Shown: positions 17,196 to 27,904, numbered from the stretch's first letter. The stretch: 64,000 bases of DNA from an uncultured Bacteroidia bacterium (GCA_903897145.1 CAIUAN010000043.1:16987-80986); one strand, 5' to 3'. A program made the numbers and translations. Notes: generated by a model not told the origin, from the letters alone.

Positions 17196-18413
17196 TTAAA
17201 ACATGGCTTTAAGCCTTATTAAGGCTTGATAAAACACCTCAACTTCTTCCATGGTATTATAAAAAGCAAACGAGGAACGGACCATATTTTCGACTTCAAA
17301 GTGGTCCATAATTGGATCGGCACAAAGTCTTCCCGTACGGACAGCAATGCCCAATTGATCGAGTAATGTTCCTAAGTCAAAAGGGTGAATCCCTTCTATG
17401 TTAAAGCTCAGCACACCCGCTTTTTCGTTTGCCTCACCGTAGATCGTTAAGCCATTTATCGTTTTAAGTTTTTCGGATGCAAACTGGAGTAGATTCTGTT
17501 CGTGTTTCAGCACTAAGGTATGATCAAGGCTCTCTAGATAGCTTATGGCAGCAGCTAGTCCAATAGCGCCAACATAATTTGGTGTTCCAGCTTCAAATTT
17601 ATAAGGGATCTCATTGAAGGTTGTTTTACCGAAAGTTACTCTATCGATCATCTCCCCTCCACCAAGAAATGGTGGCATCTGATCTAACCATTTGCGTTTG
17701 CCGTAAAGGACTCCGCTGCCTGTTGGTCCATACAACTTATGTCCAGAAAAGGCATAAAAATCGCAGTCGAGTGTTTGAACATCGATCTGGAAATGGGGAG
17801 CCCCTTGAGCCCCATCAATCAACACAGGTATATTTTTAAGATGTGCCTTTTCAATGATCGTGGCAACAGGGTTTACAGTGCCAAGAACATTCGAGACATG
17901 CGTCACCGCTATGATCTTTGTTTTACCGGTGATTAGGCTGTCGAGTGTATCAATAGAAAGTTCCCCTTTTTCATTAAAAGGTATAACCTTGAGTTTGGCT
18001 CCTTTCCGTTCGCACATCATTTGCCAAGGGACGATATTTGCATGATGCTCCATCTCTGTAACGATCACTTCATCACCTTCATGGATAAAGGCATCTCCAA
18101 AGGAGTGGGCAACTAAATTTATCGATTCAGTTGTTCCAGATGTAAAAATTACTTCGGCCGATTCTGTTGCATTTAAATAGCTTCGGATAATTTCGCGGGC
18201 CTGTTCAAATGCTTCTGTCGTTTTGTTTGCAAAGGTATGGGTGGCTCGATGGATGTTGCCATTGGTAATAAGAGAGAATTCGTTCATCCGTTCGACAACC
18301 TGCACTGGACGTTGACTCGTGGCCGCATTATCCAGATATACCAATGATTTCCCATTGACTTTTTGGTCAAGAATGGGGAAATCTTTTCGTATTTTCAGGG
18401 GATCAAAGCTCAC
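17196..18413 (-). CDS. sufS: Cysteine desulfurase SufS
   Basis: 405-residue PLP enzyme of the class-V aminotransferase fold that removes sulfur from cysteine as a persulfide. The PLP lysine is K226 in FSGHKLYGPTG; the active-site cysteine is C364 in TGRLCADP, within the short loop that marks group-II (SufS) desulfurases. EHHANIVPWQ is also typical. It follows sufD by 29 bases in the operon order B-C-D-S-E-T. Confidence 0.96.
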   Translation of the reverse strand: MSFDPLKIRKDFPILDQKVNGKSLVYLDNAATSQRPVQVVERMNEFSLITNGNIHRATHTFANKTTEAFEQAREIIRSYLNATESAEVIFTSGTTESINLVAHSFGDAFIHEGDEVIVTEMEHHANIVPWQMMCERKGAKLKVIPFNEKGELSIDTLDSLITGKTKIIAVTHVSNVLGTVNPVATIIEKAHLKNIPVLIDGAQGAPHFQIDVQTLDCDFYAFSGHKLYGPTGSGVLYGKRKWLDQMPPFLGGGEMIDRVTFGKTTFNEIPYKFEAGTPNYVGAIGLAAAISYLESLDHTLVLKHEQNLLQFASEKLKTINGLTIYGEANEKAGVLSFNIEGIHPFDLGTLLDQLGIAVRTGRLCADPIMDHFEVENMVRSSFAFYNTMEEVEVFYQALIRLKAMF

Positions 18414-18442
18414 GATTTAGCGAATGAATAAATATAAATTTC

Positions 18443-19816
18443 TTATCGAATACAGTCTAAGGCACAAGAATGACATAGCGAAACTTCGCCGCGCAGACGT
18501 TTATTTACCAATTCATCAATTACATCGCGCAGTTTATCAATCTTAACTTCTGCCAATACTTCGTGAGCAAAGGCAAACATAAGCATTAGTCGAGCCTCTT
18601 TTTCATTAATCCCACGAGCTTGAAGGTAGAATAACGCCTCATCATTTATGCGACCAACTGTTGCGCCGTGTGAACATTTTACATCATCATTATCAATAAC
18701 TAGCTGAGGCTTGGTGTTCATTTTTGCCGCATCCGTTAGCAATACGTTGTTGTTACGCTGATAAGCTGCGGTTTTAGTCGCATATGGAGATACATGAATC
18801 CGACCCGTAAAGGCTCCTGTTGAACTATCGTCAAGAATATTCTTATACAGTTGATTACTGACGCAATTTGGCTTAAGATGCTCGATACTTGTATAATTAT
18901 CGACGTGTTGATTTTTATCTGTCAAGGCTAATCCACTGATGCTTGCAGAGGCATGCTCGCCGTCAAGACTAATCTTAAGGTTATTGCGGATTATGCCACC
19001 ATGGAGTGTCATTGCATTGGTGGATAAGGTTGATCCCTTATCTTGGCTGACATATATTCCAGAAAAACTGGCTGTCTTATTATGCTGATTTTGAATGCTA
19101 TAAATGTCGACTACGGCATCTTCCCCAATTTTTACCTCAGTGATATTCGAGTTAATAAATTGCTGTGATGTTAGAGTATGATCGCAAAGCATAATTTTAG
19201 CTTGACTATTTTTACCTGCAATAATCATGTTTCGCTGGGTAACGAATAGGTCATCTTCGCTCCGTAGGATATTAATTATCTGCAGGGGCTTGGTGATCTG
19301 TACATTATCAGGAATATAGATAAATACCCCGTCTTGAGCAAAAATGGTATTAATTGCCGTTAACGGATCTTCATTTGATTTAGCGAGTTTACCATAATAA
19401 GCCTCCACCAAATCGGCATTTTCCAACATGGCCTTACGCAAACTTTTGATGATTACCCCTTTTGGGAAGAGTTCGCTATTGGTGCTTTTTTCGTCGTACC
19501 ATCCGTTTGCAACAAGAATTAGATGGGTATCGAATTCTGGCACGTCACAGCTAAATACTTCTGCAAGATCGACATCAAATAGATCAGGCTTAAAGGATCT
19601 GCGAAAATTCTCATTTTCGAATAATCGGGTGAGGTCGCTATATTTATAGTTTTCGGTTCTAAAACTTGGGATTCCCATTTTTTGGAAGGCCTGGAGCGCA
19701 GGTGTTCGTGCTTGGTTGACCCAAGCAGGCAATCCTTCTCCAACCATAGTTTGATTCGCATCAAAGATGTTGCTAATCCTATCGACGGCTGATATTTTTT
19801 CTAATAATTCTGCCAT
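18443..19816 (-). CDS. sufD: Fe-S assembly scaffold protein SufD
   Basis: 457 residues. It is the right-handed beta-helix partner of SufB in the SufBC2D scaffold. The C-terminal core has VKCSHGATVGRINDEALFYL and RGINEKEARLML, the SufD/SufB family signature. It lies 2 bases after sufC. No SufB-type extra N-terminal domain is seen. Assignment to SufD rather than SufB rests on lower conservation, length and operon position. Confidence 0.94.
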   Translation of the reverse strand: MAELLEKISAVDRISNIFDANQTMVGEGLPAWVNQARTPALQAFQKMGIPSFRTENYKYSDLTRLFENENFRRSFKPDLFDVDLAEVFSCDVPEFDTHLILVANGWYDEKSTNSELFPKGVIIKSLRKAMLENADLVEAYYGKLAKSNEDPLTAINTIFAQDGVFIYIPDNVQITKPLQIINILRSEDDLFVTQRNMIIAGKNSQAKIMLCDHTLTSQQFINSNITEVKIGEDAVVDIYSIQNQHNKTASFSGIYVSQDKGSTLSTNAMTLHGGIIRNNLKISLDGEHASASISGLALTDKNQHVDNYTSIEHLKPNCVSNQLYKNILDDSSTGAFTGRIHVSPYATKTAAYQRNNNVLLTDAAKMNTKPQLVIDNDDVKCSHGATVGRINDEALFYLQARGINEKEARLMLMFAFAHEVLAEVKIDKLRDVIDELVNKRLRGEVSLCHSCALDCIR

Positions 19817-19818
19817 AA

Positions 19819-20571
19819 CTATCCTTCTACCTCTTTTTTGATCCAGTCGTAACCTTTTTCTTCAAGCTCAATAGCAAGTTCTTTGCCAGCTGATTTTACG
19901 ATTCGTCCTTCATAAAGAACATGAACGAAGTCAGGAACGATATAGTCTAGTAAACGTTGATAATGCGTCACTAAGATGGTCGCATTATTCTTATTTTTAA
20001 GCATATTAACCCCGTTTGAAACGATCCGAAGTGCATCAATATCTAATCCACTATCTGTCTCATCGAGTATAGCTAATGTTGGCTCAAGCATGGCCATTTG
20101 AAAGATCTCATTTTTCTTCTTCTCTCCGCCCGAGAACCCTTCATTAACTGATCTATTGGTCAATTGAGAATCGATCTGAACCATCTCTTTTTTCTCTCGC
20201 ATAAGCTTTAGAAAATCTCCGGCTGAGAGCTCTTTCTGATTGCGGTATTTGCGATGCTCGTTAACCGCAGTTTTAAGAAAGTTAACCATGCTTACCCCTG
20301 GTATTTCTACCGGATATTGAAAGCTAAGGAATAGTCCCTCTTTAGCTCTTACATCGGCTGACATCTCAAAGATATCTTTACCATTAAAGGTTGCAGTTCC
20401 GTGAGTAACCTCGAAGTTCGTATGCCCAGCCAAAACGTTGGCAAGCGTACTTTTCCCAGAACCATTAGGTCCCATTATTGCATGAACCTCACCCGCATTC
20501 ACGGTAAGGTTGATCCCTTTTAGGATATCTTTCCCCTCAACCTTTGCATATAAATCTTTTATAACTAACAT
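19819..20571 (-). CDS. sufC: Fe-S assembly ATPase SufC
   Basis: 250-residue ABC-type ATPase that drives the SufBCD scaffold; it is soluble, with no membrane partner. Walker A is GPNGSGKST (34-42). The signature is FSGGEKKKNEI, the SufC variant of LSGGQ. Walker B is LAILDETDSGLD, and the H-loop is in VTHYQRLLDYI. It lies 39 bases after sufB and 2 before sufD. Confidence 0.96.
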   Translation of the reverse strand: MLVIKDLYAKVEGKDILKGINLTVNAGEVHAIMGPNGSGKSTLANVLAGHTNFEVTHGTATFNGKDIFEMSADVRAKEGLFLSFQYPVEIPGVSMVNFLKTAVNEHRKYRNQKELSAGDFLKLMREKKEMVQIDSQLTNRSVNEGFSGGEKKKNEIFQMAMLEPTLAILDETDSGLDIDALRIVSNGVNMLKNKNNATILVTHYQRLLDYIVPDFVHVLYEGRIVKSAGKELAIELEEKGYDWIKKEVEG

Positions 20572-20610
20572 ATTCGATGTGTTGTAATTCGTAAAATTTT
20601 ATTTTTTGTC

Positions 20611-22056
20611 TTATCCTACACTGCCTTCTAGGCTTATGGATAATAGTTTTTGGGCCTCAACGGCAAATTCCATTGGGAGCTTATTAATCACTTCGCGAGC
20701 ATAGCCATTCACAATCATCCCTATCGCATCTTCTGAAGAGATCCCTCGTTGGTTGCAATAGAAGATCTGATCTTCTCCAATTTTTGATGTCGTTGCTTCA
20801 TGTTCAATGATCGAACTGCTGTTCCCCACCTCAATGTAGGGGAAGGTATGGGCACCACATGTATCGCCTAATAGGAGCGAATCGCATTGTGAATAATTTC
20901 GAGCATTGATGGCCTTTGGTGCTACTCGTACTAATCCACGGTATGAATTTGAGCTGTGTCCTGCAGATATTCCTTTCGACACAATTGTACTTTTTGTGTT
21001 TTTCCCGATATGAATCATTTTTGTTCCCGTATCGGCTTGTTGGAAGTTGTTGGTCAAGGCAACGGAGTTGAATTCGGCAATCGAATTATCGCCCATTAAA
21101 ATGCAGCTTGGGTACTTCCAAGTGATAGCTGAGCCTGTCTCTACCTGATTCCAAAGTATCTTAGATGATTCTCCCTTGCAGATTCCACGTTTAGTCACGA
21201 AATTAAATATCCCGCCTTTCCCATTTTTATCTCCTGGGTACCAGTTCTGAACTGTAGAATATTTTACTTCAGCCCTGTCGAGTGCAATAATCTCAACGAT
21301 GGCAGCATGAAGTTGATTTTCATCACGCATTGGCGCCGTACATCCCTCTAAATAAGAGACATAGCTGTCATCGTCAGCAATGATAAGCGTGCGCTCAAAC
21401 TGTCCAGTATTCTTTGCGTTGATACGGAAATAGGTTGAAAGTTCCATTGGACAGCGAGTCCCTTTTGGGATATAGACAAACGACCCGTCCGAAAAGACTG
21501 CCGAGTTAAGAGCTGCAAAATAGTTGTCGTTATAGGGCACAGCCATTCCGAGGTATTTCTGAATTAGGTCGGGATGGTGCTTAACGGCATCGCTAAAAGA
21601 GCAAAAAATAATGCCACGTTCTGCAAGTGTCTCTTTAAAGGTTGTCTTAACCGAAACACTATCAATCACTGCATCTACTGCAACTCCGGATAACATTTTC
21701 TGCTCTTCAAGAGGTATTCCAAGCTTTTCGAACGTACGAAGCAATTCAGGATCTACTTCATTTAAACTTTCATATTTCGCCTGCTGTGTTGGAGCGGCAT
21801 AAAAAATAATATCCTGATAGTCAATAACAGGTATTTTTAATTGAGCCCATTCAGGCATCTTCATTGTCAACCAGCGACGGTAAGCTTTAAGTCGGAATTC
21901 AAGCATAAATTCAGGCTCTTCCTTTTTGGCAGAGATAATCCGAATTACGTCTTCATTAAGCCCTTTGACGATTGTATCAGTTTCAATATCTGATACAAAG
22001 CCAAATCTATAGTCGCGCTTGGTGACCTCTTTTAATAATTTATTTTGGTCTTCCAT
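20611..22056 (-). CDS. sufB: Fe-S assembly scaffold protein SufB
   Basis: 481-residue scaffold on which the nascent Fe-S cluster is built. The start is set at ATG 22056 ([11 protein letters not shown]). The frame stays open to 22221, but that part would overlap the divergent thiL start and runs through the promoter box at 22144-22151. Conserved SufB regions include [29 protein letters not shown], and the C-terminal [22 protein letters not shown]. It is the first gene of the operon sufB-C-D-S-E-T-queG. Confidence 0.96.
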   Translation of the reverse strand: MEDQNKLLKEVTKRDYRFGFVSDIETDTIVKGLNEDVIRIISAKKEEPEFMLEFRLKAYRRWLTMKMPEWAQLKIPVIDYQDIIFYAAPTQQAKYESLNEVDPELLRTFEKLGIPLEEQKMLSGVAVDAVIDSVSVKTTFKETLAERGIIFCSFSDAVKHHPDLIQKYLGMAVPYNDNYFAALNSAVFSDGSFVYIPKGTRCPMELSTYFRINAKNTGQFERTLIIADDDSYVSYLEGCTAPMRDENQLHAAIVEIIALDRAEVKYSTVQNWYPGDKNGKGGIFNFVTKRGICKGESSKILWNQVETGSAITWKYPSCILMGDNSIAEFNSVALTNNFQQADTGTKMIHIGKNTKSTIVSKGISAGHSSNSYRGLVRVAPKAINARNYSQCDSLLLGDTCGAHTFPYIEVGNSSSIIEHEATTSKIGEDQIFYCNQRGISSEDAIGMIVNGYAREVINKLPMEFAVEAQKLLSISLEGSVG

Positions 22057-22143
22057 GATAATTTCACATTTCAATATATAAACCAGTAACAAATGAAAAG
22101 TAGAAATTCCTACTCTTTCCTTAATTAGACCGGTATTAAATTG

Positions 22144-22151
22144 CAAAGATA
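22144..22151 (-). promoter_or_regulatory. -7 box of the suf operon
   Basis: TATCTTTG on the minus strand fits TAnnTTTG, giving a leader of about 80 bases before the sufB ATG at 22056. No convincing -33 TTTG is present, and no obvious regulator operator was recognised. Confidence 0.5.
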
Positions 22152-22203
22152 CAAAATGAACACTACTTTTGAGCCTTGAAAATTTAAATAAATTATTTCC
22201 TCG

Positions 22204-23250
22204 ATGACAAATGCAACGCAAAGTAAGACAGAGCTTTCCGAACTTGGTGAGTTTGGATTAATCCGTCGTCTGACCGAAAATATTCAACTAAAAAATGAAA
22301 GCACCATAAGAGGTGTTGGAGATGACTGCGCTGTACTTGACTTTAAGCAGAAGAAAGTTGTTGTAACAACGGATTTATTAACCGAAGGGGTTCATTTTAA
22401 TTTGATGTATGTGCCACTACTGCATCTTGGATATAAAGCAGTGACTGTAAATCTTAGCGATGTATATGCGATGAACGCAATACCAAAGCAGATTACAGTT
22501 TCTATTGCGGTCTCCTCGAAAATGTCGATTGAGGCATTAGACGAACTTTACAGTGGAATTTATTTGGCATGCGAGCGATATGGCGTTGACCTTGTGGGTG
22601 GTGATACCACCTCCTCGCTAACAGGGCTGTTAATTTCAGTCACGGCTATTGGTGAGGCCGAAGAGGAAGATTTGGTCTACAGGAACGGGGCTAAGGATAC
22701 CGATTTATTGTGTGTCACGGGTGATTTAGGTGGTGCCTATTTAGGATTGCAATTGCTTGAGCGTGAGAATGAAGTTTTTAAGGTGAACCCAAAAATGGTC
22801 CCTCAGCTCGAAGGCTATGATTATATTTTAGAACGACAACTTAAGCCCGAAGCGAGGAAGGATATCCCTGTTTTATTTAAAGAATTAGGGATTAAGCCGA
22901 CTTCAATGATTGATATCTCTGATGGCCTCTCCTCCGAAATTTTGCATCTATGTACTCAGAGTGATGTTGGGTGCCGACTCTATGAAGATCGATTATTATA
23001 CGATAATCAAACGAAAAAGATGGCAGCCGAATTAAATATAAACCCTTTAGTTGCTGCGTTAAATGGCGGAGAAGATTATGAATTGCTTTTCACGCTTCCC
23101 GTTACTAATCTTGATGCGATACGGAATAATCCAGACATCTCTGTAATTGGTTATATAACGAATAAAAGTGAAGGTGTTAATTTGATTACAGCGGGTATCG
23201 GGCAAGAAATTCCTTTGCAAGCCCAAGGTTGGAATCCAATAAAAGGGTAG
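22204..23250 (+). CDS. thiL: Thiamine-monophosphate kinase ThiL
   Basis: 348-residue ATP-dependent kinase that turns thiamine monophosphate into thiamine diphosphate, in the PurM/AIR-synthase-like fold. Motifs include [21 protein letters not shown] (metal-binding aspartate), GGDTTSS and [11 protein letters not shown], all ThiL signatures. It is divergent from sufB and followed directly by a strong hairpin, so it is transcribed alone. No TPP riboswitch is expected in the short leader, and none was recognised. Confidence 0.95.
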   Translation: MTNATQSKTELSELGEFGLIRRLTENIQLKNESTIRGVGDDCAVLDFKQKKVVVTTDLLTEGVHFNLMYVPLLHLGYKAVTVNLSDVYAMNAIPKQITVSIAVSSKMSIEALDELYSGIYLACERYGVDLVGGDTTSSLTGLLISVTAIGEAEEEDLVYRNGAKDTDLLCVTGDLGGAYLGLQLLERENEVFKVNPKMVPQLEGYDYILERQLKPEARKDIPVLFKELGIKPTSMIDISDGLSSEILHLCTQSDVGCRLYEDRLLYDNQTKKMAAELNINPLVAALNGGEDYELLFTLPVTNLDAIRNNPDISVIGYITNKSEGVNLITAGIGQEIPLQAQGWNPIKG

Positions 23251-23251
23251 C

Positions 23252-23285
23252 TTAAACAAAACTTTATTGGCTAAGTTTTGTTTAA
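23252..23285 (+). terminator. Terminator after thiL
   Basis: Perfect 13-base inverted repeat: arms 23252-23264 and 23273-23285 with an 8-base loop. The downstream T-tract is weak (TTTAATTAAT), so it may stop transcription imperfectly or mainly protect the 3' end. It begins two bases after the thiL stop. Confidence 0.75.
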
Positions 23286-23416
23286 TTAATATCTATTTTC
23301 GTAACTTTAAGAATATCCTAAACCTGCCTAACAAGTTAATCGAAATTAGGGCCTATTGCCATGTAACTTTTGACCTAAAAAAGCGTCTAATGTTTCATAG
23401 GCCTTTCAGTGCCAAT

Positions 23417-23424
23417 TAAATTTG
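23417..23424 (+). promoter_or_regulatory. Promoter of the efflux operon
   Basis: TAAATTTG fits TAnnTTTG and lies 16 bases before the ABC ATPase ATG. TTTC at 23393-23396, 20 bases upstream, can serve as a -33 element. A 7-base inverted repeat (23350-23356 and 23397-23403) has its right arm in the spacer. Confidence 0.55.
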
Positions 23425-23440
23425 ATAATTCCACATTAAA

Positions 23441-24154
23441 ATGATACAGATTCGGGATCTGCATAAGTCATACGAGATGGGGCATAACAGCCTTCACGTA
23501 TTAAAAGGGTTACATCTTGATATTGAAGAGGGTGAGTTTGTCTCTATTATGGGCTCTTCCGGCTCGGGGAAATCGACCTTGTTGAATATCTTAGGGATCC
23601 TTGATGACTACGATCGAGGGACCTATTACTTAGGAGGTAAGTTAATTCAGGGGCTGAATGAAACGAAGGCGGCTTTGACGCGCAATGAGATGATTGGATT
23701 TATTTTTCAGTCTTTTAACCTTATTTCGTTCAAGAATGCCATGGAGAATGTGGCACTTCCACTTTATTATCAGAAGATTAGTCGTAAAAAAAGAAATCAG
23801 ATAGCTTTAGAATATCTCGACCGACTAGGGTTAAAAGAGTGGGCCCACCATCTACCTAGCGAGCTCTCGGGTGGACAAAAACAACGTGTCGCTATTGCTC
23901 GAGCATTAATCTCACAACCGCGTATTATTTTAGCCGATGAGCCAACTGGAGCTCTTGATTCGGCAACATCTCTGGAAGTAATGGAGATTTTAAAGGAGAT
24001 TAATGATCAAGGAAAAACGGTGATTCTCGTTACCCACGAGCACGACATCGCGGCTATGACCAAAAAAATCATCAAATTAAAAGATGGAGTTATTGAGGAG
24101 GTAATAAAAAATGGCGAGTTGCTGGCCTTTAAAAATCGCGTTAGCACAGAGTAA
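23441..24154 (+). CDS. MacB-type ABC transporter ATP-binding protein
   Basis: 237-residue ATPase of the LolD/MacB class. Walker A is GSSGSGKST (about 38-46), the Q-loop FIFQSFNL, the signature LSGGQKQR, Walker [14 protein letters not shown], and the H-loop VTHEHD. First gene of a five-gene operon with two FtsX-type permeases, a periplasmic adaptor and a TolC-like channel. It probably powers mechanotransmission-type export from periplasm to outside rather than import. The substrate (drug, peptide, lipid) is unknown. Confidence 0.92.
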   Translation: MIQIRDLHKSYEMGHNSLHVLKGLHLDIEEGEFVSIMGSSGSGKSTLLNILGILDDYDRGTYYLGGKLIQGLNETKAALTRNEMIGFIFQSFNLISFKNAMENVALPLYYQKISRKKRNQIALEYLDRLGLKEWAHHLPSELSGGQKQRVAIARALISQPRIILADEPTGALDSATSLEVMEILKEINDQGKTVILVTHEHDIAAMTKKIIKLKDGVIEEVIKNGELLAFKNRVSTE

Positions 24155-24164
24155 TTAAAGGATT

Positions 24165-25427
24165 ATGTTTGACATTGATGTTTGGCAAGAAATTTTTGCC
24201 ACGATAAGGAAAAATAAGCTTCGCACCTTTCTCACCGGCTTTTCAGTCGCGTGGGGAATCTTTATGCTCATGATTTTGCTTGGCTCTGGGAATGGTCTTC
24301 AGAACGGAGTGAGAACACAGTTTGCCAGCAATTCCGTTAACATGATGTGGCTTTGGGCAGGTGAGACATCGATGCCATATCAGGGACTAAAAGAGGGACG
24401 AAGTGTAAAATTTAATAATGCTGATTACACCTTCCTAAAAGGGATGAACCAAGATTTAGAGCAGGTCTCGTCCCGTTTTTACCTGCCGGGAAATATTGTC
24501 TATACGTACAAGAATGAATACGGCACCTTTGAGACTTCATCCTGTCATCCATCGCTTAAGCTAATGGGCAATATGAAGGTCACATCGGGTCGCTTTATCA
24601 ATGATTTAGATATTAATGATTATCGAAAAGTTATTGTCATTGGCGATAATGTTCGTCTAGCTTTATTTAAAGATGTTGATCCGCTAGGTGAGTACATCAA
24701 CTTGAATAATGTTCCCTTCAAGGTTGTAGGTGTCATCCACGATAAGGGACGACGCAATGATGATGAGCGGACCTCGTATATCCCTATTTCAACAGCTCAG
24801 CGCATCTTTAATGGCGCGGACCGTGTGCATACTTTTGCCGTTACCACAAAAATGGTGACAACTGTCGAAGAGGCAGATTCTATTACGGCTGATGTTCGAA
24901 AAGCGATGGCGCTTCGGCATAATTTCGATCCTAAAGATAAGCGTGCAATGGGCTCATTTAATCTCCTTGCCATGTATATTAGAACCATGAAAATTTTTCA
25001 AGCAATAAAAATTTTCGTTTGGATTATTGGTATTGGAACTTTAATAGCCGGTATTGTCGGAGTTAGTAATATCATGCTAATCCTTGTTAAAGAGCGAACA
25101 CGTGAGATCGGCATCCGGAAGGCTATTGGCGCAACACCTGGATCTGTTATTGGGTTAGTCCTATTGGAGTCAATTTTAATTACAACTGTTGCTGGATACA
25201 TCGGACTATTATTTGGAATTGGCCTCATGGAAGCGGTCAATTATGGACTAGAACAGGCCATTGGATCAGGCGAGGGTGAGCGCATATTTTTCCGCAATCC
25301 TACGGTTGATTTTACAACCGCAATAACTGCGATGGTTATATTAATTGTCTCAGGTGCTTTGGCTGGATATCTGCCAGCACGAAAAGCCGCAAATGTTAAA
25401 CCAATTGAGGCATTACGGAATGATTAA
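24165..25427 (+). CDS. MacB/FtsX-type ABC permease (subunit 1)
   Basis: 420-residue permease. An N-terminal membrane helix (about 20-45, KNKLRTFLTGFSVAWG) is followed by a large periplasmic MacB core domain (about 50-280). Three C-terminal helices form the FtsX domain, including GIVGVSNIMLILVKERTREIG, a conserved coupling region. The gene ends with the permease motif ARKAANVKPIEALRND. It is 10 bases after the ATPase gene. With the next gene it probably forms a heterodimer, unlike E. coli MacB, which fuses ATPase and permease. Confidence 0.92.
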   Translation: MFDIDVWQEIFATIRKNKLRTFLTGFSVAWGIFMLMILLGSGNGLQNGVRTQFASNSVNMMWLWAGETSMPYQGLKEGRSVKFNNADYTFLKGMNQDLEQVSSRFYLPGNIVYTYKNEYGTFETSSCHPSLKLMGNMKVTSGRFINDLDINDYRKVIVIGDNVRLALFKDVDPLGEYINLNNVPFKVVGVIHDKGRRNDDERTSYIPISTAQRIFNGADRVHTFAVTTKMVTTVEEADSITADVRKAMALRHNFDPKDKRAMGSFNLLAMYIRTMKIFQAIKIFVWIIGIGTLIAGIVGVSNIMLILVKERTREIGIRKAIGATPGSVIGLVLLESILITTVAGYIGLLFGIGLMEAVNYGLEQAIGSGEGERIFFRNPTVDFTTAITAMVILIVSGALAGYLPARKAANVKPIEALRND

Positions 25428-25465
25428 TTCATGCAATAAAGCTCGGAAGGGTAAAATAAATCGAG

Positions 25466-26737
25466 ATGTTTGATTTAGACCGTTGGAATGAGATTTGGAA
25501 TGCTTTGGCTAAAAACAAAGTAAGAAGCTTGTTGACTGCTTTTGGAGTCTTTTGGGGTATTTTCATGCTTATTGTGATGGCTGGAGCAGGCAAAGGTCTT
25601 CAAAATGGGGTTACTCAGGGCACGGCTAAATTTGCTGCTAATTCTGCATTTTTCTGGAGTGAGCAGACAGGAGAACCCTATAAGGGATTTAAGAGAGGTC
25701 GTTATTGGCATATGGATTCTGAGGATATTCAGTTTCTTAAAGATAATATTCCTGAGATAGAATATATTACTCCGAGGAACTTTACAGGTCGCTGGGGCGG
25801 TGGCTCCAATGTGATTCGGGGAAAGAAAAATGGATCATTTAACGTTAAAGGGGATTATCCTGATTATATCAAAATAGATCCTGCAACGATTCTAAATGGT
25901 CGTTGGATCAACGAACTTGATATCCGGGATAAACGTAAAGTATGTGTTATCGGCGAGAAGGTTTTTGAGTCGATGTTCGATCCTAAAGAGAATCCAATTG
26001 GTGAATATTTGAAAATTTCAGGCGTCTATTATCAAGTTATTGGGGTTGTCAGAGCAGAAACCACTATCAATATAAATGGACGGACCGAAGAGTCAATTTG
26101 TTTGCCTTTTACGACCATGCTTCAGACTTACAATATGGGTAATACCGTAAATTTTATGGCGATTACCGCAAAGAGAGGAGTGCCTGTCAGCATTGTTGAG
26201 GAGCGTGTTAAAGAGTTAATTAAAAAGAAACATGTGATCGCTCCTGAGGATCTCCAAGCCTTAAACAGCGTGAATATCGAAAAGGAATTTGAACAAATGA
26301 ATGGTCTATTTCTAGGAATTCAGATTTTAACCTGGATAGTTGGAATAGGAACGTTATTGGCTGGTGTCATTGGAGTAAGTAATATTATGTTGGTAATCAT
26401 TAAAGAGCGGACTAAGGAGATAGGTGTTCAGCGTGCTATCGGGGCAACACCGCGGATGATTATTTCTCAGATAATGCTTGAAAGCGTGGTGCTGACAACT
26501 GTTTCTGGTTACCTTGGCTTGTCCATTGGTGTTGGACTTTTAGAATTGGTTAATAAGGTGATGGAAAATTCGCCAACCCCAACGAATGATCGCGTATTTT
26601 TCACGAATCCTTCAGTGTCGCTTACGGTTGCACTATCATCGCTTTTTGTGCTCGTGCTAGCGGGGCTGCTTGCTGGACTGATCCCCGCATCTAGGGCCAT
26701 GCAGATCAAGCCAATTGATGCTTTAAGAGAGGAATAA
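25466..26737 (+). CDS. MacB/FtsX-type ABC permease (subunit 2)
   Basis: 423-residue paralog of the preceding permease with the same layout: an N-terminal helix after KNKVRSLLTAFGVFWG, a periplasmic domain, and three C-terminal helices with GVIGVSNIMLVIIKERTKEIG and SRAMQIKPIDALREE. The two differ mainly in the periplasmic part, which suggests an old tandem duplication that gave an asymmetric pair. The adaptor gene follows after 30 bases. Confidence 0.92.
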   Translation: MFDLDRWNEIWNALAKNKVRSLLTAFGVFWGIFMLIVMAGAGKGLQNGVTQGTAKFAANSAFFWSEQTGEPYKGFKRGRYWHMDSEDIQFLKDNIPEIEYITPRNFTGRWGGGSNVIRGKKNGSFNVKGDYPDYIKIDPATILNGRWINELDIRDKRKVCVIGEKVFESMFDPKENPIGEYLKISGVYYQVIGVVRAETTININGRTEESICLPFTTMLQTYNMGNTVNFMAITAKRGVPVSIVEERVKELIKKKHVIAPEDLQALNSVNIEKEFEQMNGLFLGIQILTWIVGIGTLLAGVIGVSNIMLVIIKERTKEIGVQRAIGATPRMIISQIMLESVVLTTVSGYLGLSIGVGLLELVNKVMENSPTPTNDRVFFTNPSVSLTVALSSLFVLVLAGLLAGLIPASRAMQIKPIDALREE

Positions 26738-26767
26738 AATTTAACAGAATATAAAAGTAAAAGTATT

Positions 26768-27904
26768 ATGAGTAACAACGGCGTGAGTATTTTTAAGAAA
26801 GTAGTTAAGATCATAGGTTTAACCTTGCTTTTAGCTGTGTTTATTGGAACTTTGGTATTCTTGTATAAGAAATCGCAACCGAAGATCGAAATCTTTGAGA
26901 TCCAAAATGTGCAGGTGCGCGATATTATCAAGAAGACGGTGGCCACCGGATCGGTTATTCCAAGAAAGGAGATTGAGATAAAACCTCAAGTTTCAGGTAT
27001 CGTGGAGAAGATCTTTATTGTAGCTGGTCAAAAAATTAAAAATGGAGATGTTATTGCGCGAGTGAAAATTATCCCCGATATGGTTAATCTAAACAATGCG
27101 GAGTCACGCGTTAACCGTGCGAAGCTTACCCTTGAAGATGCGCGGATAGATTTTGATCGTCAGACCACCTTATTTGGCAAACAAGTGACTTCAAAAGAGG
27201 AGTTTCAAAAAGCGAAGCTGACATTTAATTCAGCCAAAGAAGAGGCTGAGGCGGCAGAAAATAACCTGGAATTAATCAGAAAAGGGGTGACAAAAAACTC
27301 TGCCACGACGACTAATACCTTAATTCGATCCACCATCGAAGGGATGGTTCTTGATGTCCCAGTGAAAGAAGGATTTTCGGTTATTCAGGCGAATACCTTT
27401 AATGCGGGAACTACCATTGGAATTATTGCAGATATGAATGACATGATTTTCCAAGGGAAAGTAGACGAAACAGAAGTTGGAAAGATCAAAGAGGGGATGA
27501 ATATAGAGTTGACTATTGGTGCTATTGCAACTGAGAAGTTCAACGCCGTATTAAAATACATCGCCCCTAAAGGGTTGATCGATAATGGAGCAATTCAGTT
27601 TGATATTAAAGCGGATGTGAAGCTGAATGAGAATCAGTTTATTCGCTCTGGGTATAGTGCAAATGCTAATATTGTTCTTGAAAAGCGCGATAGCGTTCTC
27701 TCTATTCCAGAGGGCTTGTTGAAATTTGAGAAGGATACGGCATATGTTGAAATTGAGACAACACCTCAGAAATTTGAAAAAAGACTTGTAAAAACAGGGA
27801 TTTCAGATGGGATTAACATGGAGATCATCTCTGGACTCTCGAAGAGTGATCGTCTGAAGGGAGCCGTTGTTGATCAGAGTAAAAAACCGGCAGAAAAAAA
27901 GTAA
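26768..27904 (+). CDS. Periplasmic adaptor (HlyD/MacA family)
   Basis: 378-residue membrane-fusion protein. It has a single N-terminal anchor helix (about 15-38), a lipoyl half-motif near 60-90 (EIEIKPQVSGIVEKIFI), a helical hairpin (about 105-170), the second lipoyl half (STIEGMVLDVPV), and beta-barrel and membrane-proximal domains. It links the inner-membrane permease pair to the TolC-like channel. Order ATPase, permease, permease, adaptor, outer channel supports a complete tripartite pump. Confidence 0.92.
   Translation: MSNNGVSIFKKVVKIIGLTLLLAVFIGTLVFLYKKSQPKIEIFEIQNVQVRDIIKKTVATGSVIPRKEIEIKPQVSGIVEKIFIVAGQKIKNGDVIARVKIIPDMVNLNNAESRVNRAKLTLEDARIDFDRQTTLFGKQVTSKEEFQKAKLTFNSAKEEAEAAENNLELIRKGVTKNSATTTNTLIRSTIEGMVLDVPVKEGFSVIQANTFNAGTTIGIIADMNDMIFQGKVDETEVGKIKEGMNIELTIGAIATEKFNAVLKYIAPKGLIDNGAIQFDIKADVKLNENQFIRSGYSANANIVLEKRDSVLSIPEGLLKFEKDTAYVEIETTPQKFEKRLVKTGISDGINMEIISGLSKSDRLKGAVVDQSKKPAEKK

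Noticed and set aside
22057..22221. N-terminal extension of sufB by 55 residues
   Set aside because: It crosses the promoter box and overlaps the divergent thiL start; the SufB family begins at the ATG at 22056.
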